64,000 bases of DNA, taken from the NCBI GenBank assembly GCA_030847615.1, contig JAUMIR010000001.1:62137501-62201500 (forward strand). The letters are read 5' to 3'. This DNA is from Gambelia wislizenii. Its lineage: Eukaryota; Chordata; Lepidosauria; Squamata; Crotaphytidae. Below the pieces are notes generated by a model. The model was not told the DNA's origin and did no database searches. It was given only the letters and a program-made list of their open reading frames with translations. How positions within the stretch are numbered: position 1 is the first letter of the stretch; every line of letters starts with the position of its first letter. Made by a program: the position numbers and the translations under genes. This document shows positions 1 through 10,045 of this stretch, one piece after another.

Positions 1-155
1 CTTCCAGATTTTAGGTTCGTCTGAAAAAGTCCTCAGTCAAAGAGTCCATGGGCCCAAATCTGCAAGACCTAAGCAGGGCAGTGGAAGACAGGGACGCTTG
101 GAGATGTCTCATTCATGGGGTCACCATGAGTCGAAGTCAACTCAAGGACAGTTAA
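1..155 (+). mobile_element. Decayed non-LTR retrotransposon 3' end
   Basis: The stretch has a coding-like tail (GGTCACCATGAGTCGAAGTC at about 119-138) followed by a short AACAACA-type end. The same tail style occurs at 27.84-28.06 kb and 60.93-61.14 kb, where 'gtaagtcaaaattgacttga' or similar precedes AACAACAA. This is typical of a reptile non-LTR element whose ORF end runs into a CAA-rich tail. The left part is cut by the window edge. The exact clade is not determined. Confidence 0.45.
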
Positions 156-1116
156 TAACAACATATGTGATATACACTACTATGTACCAATTAAAAGCCC
201 TGAGTGCCAAAAAGTGGGTTATATCAAATAAATTAGTAAGTAAGTCTATGTGGACAATGGATTGATCCAAGTGTTTCCCCACAATGTCAAGAGGAAATCC
301 CACCAACAATTAACAAGTTTTAAGAATACCTCTTCTCTGTAAACTAAAAAATTTGTTAAAAAACTCTTTAAAATCTCTTTTTCTAAAAAAAGAAAAAAAG
401 AAAAGAAAAATCCCTTATTCCCATACCACTGCCATGATACAATGTTAACTCTTTCCCTCACCCACATAACATTTTAGTAGCTTGTTTTAGACACAGAGTT
501 CCAAACCATTAAAAGGACAATTAGTTTACAGTATTTGGAAATTGTAACTAAATAGATATCATTTAATAGATGGTTTATTATAGACTGAATGTATTGTAGG
601 CTGTTGTTTATGTGCTTTAAAACAATTACTTACACCTCTGTTACGATAGCTTTTAACAAACTGATTTTTTTAAACATGTTCTTCTCTTCAAAATTTATCC
701 AGTTATCCTATCAGCTGCATCCCCAGTTATCTCACTGACATGCTCAAAGATGGCACTTCTTTCTCTGGCTGAGTTACGGTACACTGGGATACCCAAGGAA
801 GCTGTCGCCAAACTGCAGTCCTTTGGTCCAGCATCTGCTATTGCCTTACTTACATTGCCTTCTGCAGAAGTGGTATGATACTGCTCACAGCTCTGCCTTC
901 AAGGCTGCCTCTGCAGATTCCCTCTGCACCTGCATAGTCCTTCTCCAGCTGTCTTCTTGGCTGATTTCTGCTTTGCCTTATGGCCTTCCCTTAGCATTTG
1001 CTGCTGTTATGAAATTTACAGGCTTTTCTCCAGTCTCTTCTGACTTCTTGACTATGTGTTTCCAGCTGTTTTCTATTTAGCAATGGGACCTAATTGATGG
1101 AACCAAACTTGGGTTA
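156..1116. other. No gene seen; AT-rich
   Basis: Only short chance open frames are present. A purine-rich run lies at about 385-410. I see no repeat family that I can name. Confidence 0.5.
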
Positions 1117-1171
1117 GATTTTCCTTGGTTTTTTTCTGGGCTGTGAGGCTATGTTCTGGAAGAGTTTATTT

Positions 1172-1208
1172 CTGACATTTCACCTGCATCTGTGGCTGGC
1201 ATCTTCAG
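1172..1208 (-). ncRNA. Hammerhead-like motif in PLE pseudo-LTR
   Basis: Read on the minus strand, CTGAAGA fits the CUGANGA core box. It is followed by a potential stem around a CACAGAT loop (GCCAGC/GCAGGT, partly decayed) and then GAAA. Hammerhead ribozymes have been described in PLE pseudo-LTRs, so location and motif agree. I could not confirm the cleavage triplet or helices I and III, and activity is unlikely in this decayed copy. Confidence 0.3.
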
Positions 1209-1365
1209 AGAATGGTTGGGTAGGAGTGTGTGGGGGTATATACTGTGAACCCCTGTTGGGGAGGATATGTAAATTTGTGTATTTGAATGGCTAGTTTCTG
1301 GGTGGAGATATGCAAGGAGGATTAGTGTCCGTTTGGCTAATGGTTGGTTAATGGTCCACTATCTG

Positions 1366-1879
1366 CTAGAAATCCCCCTGTCCCTGGGTGGAGTTCATTT
1401 GCAAGTGCTGGGTTCTGATTTTAGTGTTTTTCAGGACTGGTAGCCAGATTTTGTTTACTTTTAAGATTTCTTCTTTCCTGTTGAAGTTGTCCAGGTGTTT
1501 GTGGATTTCAATAGCTTCGCTGTGCATTCTGACATGATAATTGTTGGCCTGGTCCAGAATTTCTGTGTTTTTAAATAGCATTTTGTGTCCAGGTTGGTTT
1601 ATAACATGTTCTGCTACTGCTGATTTTTCTGGCTGGCCCAGTCTGCAGTGTCTCTCATGTTCGTTGATTCGTGGTTTGCACACTGCATTTAGTGGTCCCT
1701 ATGTAAACTTGTCCACAGGTGTGTGCTATGCAGTAAACTCCTACAGCTGTGAGAGGGTCTCTTTTTTCCTTCGCTGAGCGTAGCATTTCTTGGATTTTCA
1801 TATCCTCCCCAACAGGGGTTAACAGTATACAACCCACACACACACTCCTACCCAACCATTCTCTGCCGATGTGAGCCAC
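1366..1879 (-). pseudogene. PLE GIY-YIG endonuclease remnant
   Basis: Two overlapping minus-strand open frames (1655-1879 and 1366-1683) read as one domain split by a frameshift near 1660-1680. The first holds GVY (residues 47-49) and, ten residues later, YIG (59-61), preceded by CIAHTCGQ. The second continues with INEHERHCRLGQ and ends in a basic stretch with NKIWLPVL. This order matches the GIY-YIG nuclease that nicks DNA for target-primed insertion of Penelope-like elements. The upstream part of the first frame is read from the pseudo-LTR, so the RT domain has been lost. The frameshift makes it a pseudogene. Confidence 0.75.
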
Positions 1880-1898
1880 AGATGCAGGTGAAAAGTTA
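1860..1898 (+). ncRNA. Second hammerhead-like motif, opposite pseudo-LTR arm
   Basis: This is the inverted partner of the motif at 1172-1208. The core box is damaged (CTGCCGA instead of CTGANGA), but the CACAGAT loop and the following GAAA remain. It is non-functional as read and is listed because it marks the second pseudo-LTR arm. Confidence 0.25.
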
Positions 1899-2183
1899 GA
1901 AATAAATTCTTCCAGAACACAGCCTCACAGCCCAGAAAACAACCAAGGAAAATCTTTGCATGCCGGTGGTGAAAACCTTCAACTTCACATCAAACTTGGA
2001 TTGCTGTATATATTTTTCAGCCAATCAGATTTGTAGTTTACAGAATACTATCAGCCTACTATGCTTTGAAGAAAAAGATCAATCAATAAGCAAGGAATGT
2101 TCACCTTACAACAATTGGGTCTTATTTATTTCCCATTTGGATTCCTTCACTGGATATATTAAGCAGAAACATCCCTCATACAC

Positions 2184-2410
2184 ACTCAGCCCTCCATATC
2201 CATGGATCCTACATCCAACTGATTCAACCATCCATAGCTTGAAAATATTTTCTTTAAATAATCCCCAAACCTAACCTTGACCTTGCCATTTTATATAAGG
2301 GACACCATCTCACTATGCCACTGTACATAATGAGACTTTACCATGCATGGATTTTGGTATCCATGGGGTGTCCTGGAACCAAACCTTAGTGAATACCAAG
2401 AGTCCACTGA
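2184..2410. mobile_element. Tigger/pogo-type MITE (MER2-like), degraded
   Basis: The order of blocks is the same as in the cleaner copies at 10.9, 54.0 and 56.8 kb: CAGCCCTCCATATCC at the left, CTTGAAAATATTTT, then TTATATAAGGGACACCAT, then GGATTTTGGTATCC and GTCCTGGAACCAAACC near the right end. The ends are mutated, so TA target sites cannot be read with confidence. No coding capacity. Confidence 0.7.
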
Positions 2411-2622
2411 GATAGACCCCCATATCTGTGGGACCCATATCTGTGGATTCACTTACCCATGTCTGAAAAACATGGTCTCGCTAGGCATGTTCTAGGCCCT
2501 CCGGCTTGACTCTAAGTTATGCTTCCACCAGACGTCATTCATTTTAATAGGGTTCACTAATATCCACAGTAAGTCTGGGAATGTATCCCCCGTGGATATG
2601 GAGGTTATCTGTATATAGTTTC
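2411..2622. mobile_element. Second MITE with related ends, abutting the first
   Basis: It starts with CCCCCATATCTGTGG and ends with CCCCGTGGATATGGAGG, a terminal inverted match. It also contains ATCTGTGGATTCACTTACCC near the left end. The internal sequence differs from the Tigger-like MITE beside it. Probably another non-autonomous pogo/mariner derivative. Confidence 0.45.
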
Positions 2623-3035
2623 TTCACAGTCTGTAATGAATATTGTTACTGGAAAGGAAGGATACAACATGCAGTAAGTTAAGCACATAAATATCTTTAA
2701 AAACCCAGGAAATTACCTTAAGCAAGGAGAACTGAAAGTTAATCTGGTACATTTGATACAGGAACAGTAATGAAAGTCATTTCCTTATAGATTCACAGCT
2801 GAAATGTTACTTTTAAGAAGTAACTCATCCCACTGCTTATTATTTTTGAGTGCTGCAGCATGTTATTACTATTACCTCTGTGCAAATTAACAATTCCTGT
2901 TCCATTTTATTAATGTGTTAACAGCATGTTACTAATATGCCAAGAAAAAGATTACAGAAAATAGTCTACACTCACTTCAGTCTTCCCTTCCCTCTCTCTG
3001 GATCTCCACATTGCTGCTTCAGGCTCTCTACTAAG
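2623..3035. other. No gene seen
   Basis: AT-rich sequence without a recognisable repeat or a coding frame of note. Confidence 0.5.
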
Positions 3036-3250
3036 GTTGCTGCCACACTAAAGGAATAATACATTTTGATGCCACTTTACCTATCATGGCCCCATCCCAT
3101 GGAATCCTGGGATTTGTAGTTTGCTGTGTCACCAGAGCTCTCTGACAGAGAAGGCTAACTAGCTCACAAAACTACAAATCCCAGAAGTTCTTAGCATTGA
3201 GACATGGCAGGTAAAGTGGTGTCAAACCGCTTTATTACTTCTATACTATA
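3036..3250. mobile_element. Palindromic hAT-type MITE
   Basis: The element is a long imperfect inverted repeat. The left arm contains ATGCCACTTTACCTATCATG and CCTGGGATTTGTAGTTTG; the right arm contains the complements AACTACAAATCCCAG and GGCAGGTAAAGTGGTGTCA. This looks like an abundant reptile MITE. Partial copies lie at 4797-4905 and 61488-61620. It abuts the truncated end of the hAT coding remnant, so the hAT copy may have been broken here. Confidence 0.65.
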
Positions 3251-3497
3251 GCTGCCTGAAAATGTATGCTTTCCTTTCATCCTCACTTTTTTCAAAAAAC
3301 TGGGAATGATAAGTTTCAAAATGTTTATTTATATTCCACGTTCTGCTTACTCCCGTTTCATTACATAGAATGCAAAATGATCTGCCATTTTTTTCTTTAA
3401 AGCCATATATCTCGGTCCATGTCTCTTGAAAGGGTCGGCCACTGCTACTACCACTTCCTTTACATAACCTTAGTTTTTTAATTTTGGGGTTCTCCAT
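3246..3497 (-). pseudogene. BED zinc-finger N-terminus of a hAT transposase
   Basis: The 83-codon frame starts with MENPKIKKLRL, a basic leader. It contains the pattern C42-x2-C45 ... H59-x4-H64 (CILC, then KHFETYH), with W33-region YGF and a 'TWNINKHF' segment. This is the BED-type DNA-binding finger found at the N-terminus of hAT transposases and domesticated ZBED-like proteins, used to bind transposon ends. The finger is intact as read, but the frame ends in FRQL right at the boundary with the neighbouring MITE, and no downstream transposase follows. I regard it as a truncated transposase exon. A functional small protein is possible but unsupported. Confidence 0.6.
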
Positions 3498-4030
3498 CAG
3501 GGGGGCAGTGACAAGATAGAATTATAGATAGTGCGTGTTAGGCCTGCAGGCAATTAGGGGTTAACTAGCCTTACTAACCACAAAATGGTACATGTAACCA
3601 TCTATTAGGGAAGAGCAGGGTTAATAAGCAGAAATAGGGGTTAATAAGGAAGCACAACAGTAATAGTGGTGAAATGGAGTCTGCACTATGGAGCAAGATA
3701 TTGTTCCTTATGTGAATTAAAATGGCTGCCGCTATTTCTAATGGAAGGAAATGGCACCCATAGCATGCCACAGGCCCTCACCTCTCCCAGCCTTCCCTTC
3801 ACTTATCTCAGTAACGATGGATTAGAAATCCATGACACCCCCGAACAGTAGGTAATGGTTGCTGTGGGGCCGCAGACCCATTGCCCAGCCAGCAGTCCTT
3901 CGGCACCAGTCATCCGGTATCACAACCACAGGGGGGTCAGGGGGTGACTGAGGCAGCCATCCACCACCCTTTGTTCTGCCTCTATCTGCACTGCTGGGGC
4001 TGAACTGGAGGCTTCGTGCCGGGGACAGCC

Positions 4031-4038
4031 TATTTATA
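4031..4038 (-). promoter_or_regulatory. TATA box of the hAT leader
   Basis: On the minus strand TATAAATA is followed downstream by a leader leading to the BED-finger ORF. An inverted CCAAT motif (TGATTGG, 4107-4101) lies about 70 bp upstream in a CpG-rich block. The spacing is typical of a Pol II promoter. Inference only. Confidence 0.45.
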
Positions 4039-4192
4039 ACGGCCCCGTCGCCAGCCTCCACGTCATCCAGCCGGATGTCTCTGTCATCCATTCCAGGCAG
4101 CCAATCAGGGCGTGGCTGACCGACCCCCAATTGGCTCCCTTTTTCCAGCCTTCCCCACTGCAGCCGAGGCTGCCAGAAGAAGGCCTACATGG

Positions 4193-4420
4193 TGGCGTCC
4201 TTGGAAGGGAGGGTGCTGTTTGAAAAGCCTCCCCCCTCCAGCCCTCCTCTCTAGAGACCAGCCACCCACCCTTTCCAAAGCCACAATTGTGGCCTTGGAA
4301 AGGGAGGGTGCTGGCTGGAAAGCCTCCCCCCAGTGGCGACCGGGGCTTCGTAGCCCCGCCCACTACTTTCATTCCCCCCGCCTATCTAAAATGGCAACTG
4401 GGGCTTTGTAGCCCCGCCTG
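4193..4420. repeat. GC-rich internal repeats and palindrome
   Basis: Two direct repeats (about 4199-4235 and 4295-4331) share AGGGAGGGTGCTG and AAGCCTCCCCCC. A 36-bp imperfect palindrome centred at 4286/4287 (17 of 18 pairs) lies between them. Two GGGGCTTYGTAGCCCC hairpins follow at about 4346 and 4401. All lie in the upstream part of the hAT leader and could be transposase subterminal binding sites or simple GC-rich decay. Confidence 0.55.
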
Positions 4421-4796
4421 CCACTTTAGGGAGGGTGGTGAGGTTGTGGGGGGGAGGCCCAACCGCGTGTCACCACAGATGGCTACGCATGTCATTGATG
4501 ACACACGTGTCATAGGTTCGCCATCACCGACTGAGCCATGGTGATGCATCAGGCAAGAGGGGCAATATGAGGCAGTGAGAGAAGTCAGGCAATTCACCCG
4601 ATGTCCTTCCTCTTCCCACCACACACCATGCATGCTCTACATACTGAGTAAAATGAGATTATTGTTACTAAGAAGTGCAACATTTACCCATTTTTCTGCT
4701 AAAGTAACAAAGTTTGCAAAAAATGCATGTTCATGCAAAAATGTAACCAATTCCACATAGCAAGTTTCTTTTAAAGGTGCTATTTCCAAGCAGGGA

Positions 4797-4905
4797 CCCT
4801 TTCATACTGCACAATTATAGCACTATGACTCAACTTTAACTGCTGTGGCAACATCCTTTAGTATCCTGAGGTTTGTAGTTTGGAGCCACACTCGAACATT
4901 ATTAT
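4797..4905. mobile_element. Partial hAT-type MITE
   Basis: It contains CTTTAACTGCTGTGGC and CCTGAGGTTTGTAGTTTG, which match the palindromic MITE at 3036-3250. The right half is missing where the CR1 tail begins. Confidence 0.45.
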
Positions 4906-5089
4906 CAAAGAATCATAGGGCTGGAAGAGACCACAAGGACCATCTAGTCCAACCCCCTTCCCTGCTGGAATATGTAATCAAAGCATTCCTGACAGATGGC
5001 CATCCAATCTCTGTTTAAAAACCTCCAAAGAACGAGACCCCACCACACTCCAAGGCAATGCATTCCACTGCTGAACAGCTCTTAATACT
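4906..5089 (-). mobile_element. CR1 LINE 3' end fragment
   Basis: Plus-strand CATAGGGCTGGAAGAGACC followed by TCTAGTCCAACCCCC and GACAGATGGCCATCC is the reverse complement of the 3' end of the CR1 copies in this window. It is a heavily 5'-truncated insertion and contains only the last coding residues and the 3' UTR. Confidence 0.85.
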
Positions 5090-5176
5090 GGAAGTGGAAT
5101 AGGGTGCTATAATTATATAATCTGGAAAGGCCCCAGAAGTAGAATTTTTTTTAGCCTTCCAGAAAATGATAAAATG

Positions 5177-5285
5177 CAGTGACCAGCAGCCCTAGTTAGC
5201 ACAACCAATATTAAGGAATAGTAGAAGCTGTAGTTCAGCAATATATGAAGGGCTTCACAGTTTCCATTCCTGCTGTAGACCCAGG
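5177..5285. mobile_element. hAT MITE fragment (CAGCAAYATNTGAAGGGC type)
   Basis: The order 'gctgtagttcagcaatat' then GAAGGGCTTCACAG and CATTCCTGCTGTAGACCC matches a common reptile MITE. Related copies are at 11455-11570, 27119-27245 and 41997-42128. Confidence 0.5.
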
Positions 5286-7317
5286 TGGAATATGTTCAGT
5301 TTGTAAACGCCAAGCTTTTGAGGAATGGTATTCGTACATTTAAAAAACAAACATTTATTTAGTATTCAAAATATTTGTAACCATTGAACATCACCACAGG
5401 GACCCTAATGGCTTGAATGGTGAGAGTAATGCTTTAAATAAATACAATAAGATGCCCACCAAGATTGGTCAACCACAGTGGTGTCATATGAACAGGATGA
5501 ACTTGAACTCTTAGCACAGCAAAACTAAGGTGATGTAATAGACATCAATGGAACCTGGTGGGATGAGTCTCATGATTGGAATGTACTAATAGAGGGGTAT
5601 AGCCTATTTCAGAAAAATAGACCAAACAGGAAGGGAGGTGGAGTAGCATTATATGTTAAGGATGTATACACCTGTGAAAGATCCATGACTTAAATCTGAG
5701 AGCCAGGCTGAGAACATCAGGGTAAAAATTAAGGGAGAGAGAAACAGCAGCGATATCATTCTGGGGGTCTACTACAGGCGTCCAATCCAAACCAAAGACT
5801 TGGATGATGCCTTCCTGGAACAGATAACTGCACATAGAGAAATGAGAGATATAGTAGTAATGGGGGATTTCAACTATCCTGATATTTGATGGAAGTCCAA
5901 CTCTGCCAAGAATGTAAGGTCCAACAAATTGCTCACTTGCCTTGCAGACAATTTCATTGTCCATAAGGTGGAAGAGGCAACAAGGAGATCAGCTTTTTAA
6001 GATCTGACCTTAACCAACGGGGATGACCTGGTAAATGGTGTGGACGTGGTGGGATCCTTAGCACGGAGTGACCATGTTCTCCTAGAGTTTGTTATACAGA
6101 GGAAAGGGAAAGGCAAATATAGTCAGGCATGCCTTCTAGACTTTAGGAAAGCTGATTTCAGAAAACTTAGGGAATAGCTGGGGGTGATCCTATGGACAGG
6201 AATACTAAAAGATAAAGGAGTTCATGATGGATGGGAGTTCCTTAAAACTGTGATATTGAAGGCACACCTTCAAACAGTTCAAATGAAGAGGAAAAAGGGG
6301 AGGTGTCTAAAGAAACCAGGATGGATGTCGAAAGAACTCTCAACTGAGTTAAAACTTAAAAAGGACATGTACAAGAAATAGAAAAAGAGGGGAATCACCA
6401 AAAAAGAATTCAAACAAATAGTCAGCTCATGTAGGGGGAAAGGCAGAAAAGCTGAAGCACAGATGGAGCTCATACTTGCTAGAGAGGTTAAAAACAATAA
6501 AAGGGGCTTTTTGATTGTGTCCACAGCAAGGAAAAGGTAGGGCCGCTGAGTGGAGAAGATGGTGAAGGCTAACAGGGGACAGAGAAAAGGCAGGACTATG
6601 TAACACCTTCTTTGCTTCAGTCTTCTCCCAAAGGGGGAACAGAGCTCAACCTGGGGAAGATGGAGCAGATGATGCAGTAGGGGAAATACAACACAGAATT
6701 GGTAAAGATCTAGTTCAGGAATACCTGTCCAGTATAAATGAGTTCAAGTCTCCAGGGCCAGATGAACTTCATCCAAGGGTATTAACAGAGCTGGCATAAG
6801 TCATCTCAGAACCACTGTCAATAATCTTTGAGAATTCCTGGGCATCAGTTATACAACGGTATTTATCAGGAGGGAGAAACGGGATTTCCTGATCCCAAGT
6901 TCGTCCCTTGTTGTTTACATGATTTGCCATGGAATGAACAATATCCCGGGATTGTTGTTTACAGGACAACCTTTTCCATGACAAAAGCAAGATCCCAAGA
7001 CATAGTATCCCATGTTTTGTTTTGTTTTATTTATACGGGAAAAGGTTCCGGGATTATTAATTTTTTTTAGCTGTCAGTTAAGGATGCCATTACTCGTTTT
7101 TTCACAACCTTGGTTACATATTTCCTGTGGAGCTTCCCACCACGAGTGATTCTATTGGCTGCCACAAATGTTTGTTCAAGCTTCTGCATTGGTCAGAGAA
7201 GGAAGGAAATGGCAACCCCCTCTGCCCAATTCCTTAAAAAAAATCCCCTGATGGTTTTGCCACAGAGGTTAATGCCAAATAAATGTAAAAATCCATTTAT
7301 AGGGTTATTGATGGCAC

Positions 7318-7342
7318 ACGCACACACACACACACACACACG
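7318..7342. repeat. (CA)n microsatellite
   Basis: About 12 CA units with CG interruptions at both ends. It directly precedes the minisatellite. Confidence 0.9.
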
Positions 7343-7347
7343 CCTTT

Positions 7348-7636
7348 AAAAAACACAACCCTCCGTATAGGGAAGAGCGGAGGTAAGAAGAAGAAGGGAG
7401 AGCTGATCTGGAGCCCCAAGATTTGCCATGTGAAACTCCCATTTAAAACACACAACCCTCTGTGCAGGGGAGGGTACAGGGAAGACGAAGGGAGAGCCAA
7501 TCTGGAGCCCTGAGGTTTGCAGTGTGAAACTCCCATGTTAAAAAATACAACCCTCCGTGCAGGGGAGGGCGGAGGGAAGAAGAAGTGACATCTGATCTTG
7601 GAGCTGAGGGATTTGCAATGTAAAAATCCATTGAAC
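7348..7636. repeat. Three-unit minisatellite (about 96 bp per unit)
   Basis: Units start at about 7348, 7445 and 7540. Each carries ACAACCCTCYGTNNAGGG, a purine-rich GAAGAAGGGAGAGC-like block, ATCTGGAGCCC or a variant, and TTTGCNRTGTGAAACTCCC. The third unit is the most divergent and ends with AAAAATCCATT, a motif also seen before the first unit. Confidence 0.75.
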
Positions 7637-7651
7637 AGGGTGACTTATGGT

Positions 7652-7652
<1 letters not shown>

Positions 7653-7681
<29 letters not shown>
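7653..7681. repeat. (CA)n microsatellite
   Basis: About 14 CA units, just after the minisatellite and mirrored by the tract before it. Confidence 0.9.
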
Positions 7682-7683
<2 letters not shown>

Positions 7684-8493
7684 CTTCGTACAGCAGGGAG
7701 GGAAGCCTTTGCTTTCAACTGGTGAGGCTGAATCTATTGAACAGGGTGACTGGTCCCTCCTTCTCTGAACTCTGAGCCCGCCCCTGCCCACCTCAATATC
7801 TGGCCATCACCTACTCCCGAGATATTTTTTCCTCACCTGTTCATATATCTGATTTTCCGCAACCTCTCAAGACTTTTTTAAAAACACGGTACAAACTGAG
7901 GGATGGAAAGGCAAGCTCCTTGGAGGATATATGGTGCCCCCCTTCTGAAAAGATCGAGATCGTCACGATAAACGTGTGAATAACCAGGGTTCATCACAAG
8001 TTCATCTCATGACATTTTTGTTGTGTAAACGCCCCCCTGGAGAAAAGGAGATGTCCCAGAAGACTGGAAGAGGGCAAATGTTGTCCCCATCTTTTAAAAG
8101 TGAGGACAAGAAGACCCAAATAATTACCATCCAGTCAGCCTGACATCAATACTAGGAAAGATTCTAGAGCATATCATTAAACAGACAGTCTGTAAGCACA
8201 TAGAAAGGGATGCTGTGATCACTAAAAGTCAACATGGATTTCTCAAAAACAAGTCATGCCAGACTAATCTCTCTTTTTTTATAGAGTTAGAGGCTTGGTA
8301 GATGAGGGGAATGCTGTGAATGAACCCTATCTTGATTTCACTAAGGCCTTTGACAAGGTCCCCCACGCTATTCTTGCAAACAAGCTAGTAAAATGTGGGC
8401 TAGACAATGCGATTATTAGGTGGGTCTGTAATTAGTTGACCAACCAAACCCAAAGGGTGGTCAACAATGGCTCCTCCAACATCTTAGAGAGAA

Positions 8494-9065
8494 GTGCCTA
8501 GCAGGGTGCCACAGGGTTCTGTCCTGAGCCCCGTGCTATTCAACATCTTTATCAATGACTTGGAGGAGGGAATAGAGGGCATGCTTATCAAGTTTGCAGA
8601 TGACACCAAATTAAGAGGGGGAGCTAATACCCCAGAGGACAGATACAGAATTCAAAATGACCTTAACAGATTAGAAAGCTGAGCCAAAACTAACAACATG
8701 AATTTCAACATGGGAAATGTAAGACACTACCCTTGGGCAGTAAAAATGACATGTACAGATATAAGATGGGTGACACCTGGCTTGATGGCAGAACATGCAA
8801 AAGGGATCTAGGAGTCTTAGTGGACCACAAGCTGAACATGAGTCAGCAGTGTGATGCAGCAGCTAGAAAAGCCAATGTGATTCTAGGCTGCATTAATAGG
8901 AGTATAGTGTCTAGATCAAGGGAAGTAATAGTGCCACTGTATTCTGCTTTGGTCAGACCTCACTTGGAATACTGTATCCAGTTTTGGGCACCACAATTCA
9001 GGAAGGGTATTGAGAAGCTGGACCGTGTCCAGAGGAGGGCAACCAGGATGGTGGGAGGTCTGTAA
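8494..9065 (+). pseudogene. CR1 reverse transcriptase C-terminal half
   Basis: Two plus frames (8494-8682 and 8733-9065) read as adjoining parts of one RT. The first has [18 protein letters not shown] and the catalytic FADD box followed by TKLRGG. The second has RDLGVLVDHKLNMSQQCD, LYSALVRPHLEYC and VQRRATRMV, the conserved thumb and C-terminal region of CR1. A stop and shift between 8682 and 8733 break the protein. The block CPYEERLRELG expected next is present at 9068-9100 only after a stop. Confidence 0.85.
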
Positions 9066-9467
9066 GCCATGCCCCACGAGGAGCAGTTAAGGGAGCTAGG
9101 TATATTTAGCCTGGGGAATTGAAGGTAAAGAGGGGACATGATAGCCATGTTTAAATGTATGAAGGGATGTCATACTGGGGATGAAGCAGGCTTGTTTTCT
9201 GCTGCTCCAGAGACTAGGACATGGAGCAATGGGTTCAAACTGTAGGAAAAATGAGTCCATCTAAACATTAGGAAGAACTTCCTGGCAGTAAGAGTTGTTC
9301 AGAAGTGGAATACACTGCCTTGTACTGTGGTAGAGTCTCCTTTGGAAGTTTTTAAGCAAAGGCTGGATGGCCATCTGTTGGGAACGATTTGATTGTGCAT
9401 TCCTGCATAGCAGGGGGTTGGACTAGATGGCCCTTGTGGTCTCTTCCAACTCTATGATTCTATGATT

Positions 9468-10045
9468 TTCTTCTCTGTGAAGAAAATAAAAGTACGTGCA
9501 TTTGTGGTTTTTGACTACTGATATAAATAACAGGGAAGCAGACAGAGAAGTATTCTAGAAGAAGGGATATGACATTGAATCCATTGAACAGATTATGATT
9601 AGAGTGAAGAATCTCTTATTTGTCATGTTTTTTCTTTCTTTCTTTGGCATTATATCTCCATTAAAAATGCATCTTGCACATCTTGCCTCTTCCATATATG
9701 TCCCTGACATTTATTATAAACACTGCATTATTTTACACCACCTCAGCATCACCATGAGAATTCTCTTCTCTTTAGCTCCCCCCCTCTTCTCATCTCTTTT
9801 TTGAATATGCATATGTGATATTATAAATGCACTTAGGCTTCCTATGTAACAAAGAGAAGCATGATTTCTTTAAAAACTGAAACAAATGTATGCATTTTAT
9901 ATTTTACTATTAAATATTTGCTGCTACATTTTGAAAAAGGTAGGGATAGATTCAAGGGGATTTTGAAGGCAGCAGTGGTAACAAAGTATGGTTGGGGTGG
10001 GGAATCCACGGTCCAACAGATCTCCAACTCCCATCAATCCAAATA
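9468..10045. other. No gene seen
   Basis: AT-rich unique-looking sequence downstream of the CR1 tail. No repeat is recognised. Confidence 0.5.

Larger units (their letters stand above)
1117..1956 (-). mobile_element. Penelope-like element, 5'-truncated, with inverted pseudo-LTRs
   Basis: Two arms of about 155-160 bp, at 1117-1271 and 1798-1956, are inverted copies of each other. They begin with AGATTTTCCTTGG and end with CCAAGGAAAATCT. Between them, on the minus strand, lies a coding remnant with a GIY-YIG endonuclease signature, the C-terminal domain typical of Penelope-like elements. PLEs are known to carry pseudo-LTRs in direct or inverted orientation and to be 5'-truncated, which fits this layout; no reverse transcriptase core is left. 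An arms-only relative lies at 57.82-58.06 kb. The element is certainly inactive. Confidence 0.75.
3246..4540 (-). mobile_element. 5' part of a hAT DNA transposon (minus strand)
   Basis: On the minus strand the sequence starts near 4535 with GTGATGGCGAACCTATGACA, which resembles termini of vertebrate hAT elements. A GC- and CpG-rich leader of about 500 bp follows, with a CCAAT box and a TATA box, then an AT-richer leader and a short ORF with a BED-type zinc finger (3246-3497). The catalytic RNase-H-like domain is absent: homology stops at 3246, where the palindromic MITE begins. The structure suggests the promoter and first coding exon of a once autonomous transposon. The terminus assignment is less certain than the BED finger. 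Confidence 0.55.
6843..8035. mobile_element. 1.19-kb non-autonomous DNA element inside CR1
   Basis: CR1 homology stops at CCTGG (6838-6842) and resumes at CCTGG (8036-8040), so the insert is bounded by a 5-bp repeat of target sequence. Its ends are weakly inverted: GCATCAGTTATACAAC at the left and, on the other strand, GGGCGTTTACACAAC at the right. There is no transposase. It contains an inverted pair around AAAAGGTT/AACCTTTT (about 6968 and 7043), two (CA)n tracts and a three-unit minisatellite. The superfamily is unclear. Confidence 0.6.
5390..9467 (+). mobile_element. Long CR1 LINE, decayed, split by a DNA insertion
   Basis: The copy runs in plus orientation from an endonuclease part (about 5.5-6.1 kb), through the linker and RT (6.2-6.84 and 8.04-9.07 kb), to a 3' UTR and a tail of TCTATGATTCTATGATTTTC at 9455-9467. 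CR1 encodes an ORF2 with an AP-like endonuclease and a reverse transcriptase. Recognisable pieces here are a GDFNYPDI endonuclease motif (about 5860-5885), the region ending at the FADD RT motif (about 8592-8603), and the C-terminal block at 8733-9065. Several stop codons and shifts interrupt it. An insertion occupies 6843-8035. The 5' boundary is approximate. Confidence 0.85.

Noticed and set aside
3822..4372. Overlapping 102- and 112-codon minus frames in GC-rich DNA
   Set aside because: They overlap the TATA box and leader of the hAT element. GC-rich sequence has few stops; no protein motif.
7318..7681. CRISPR-like spaced repeats
   Set aside because: Three 96-bp tandem units and CA tracts in a vertebrate-type TE; no short repeats with unique spacers.
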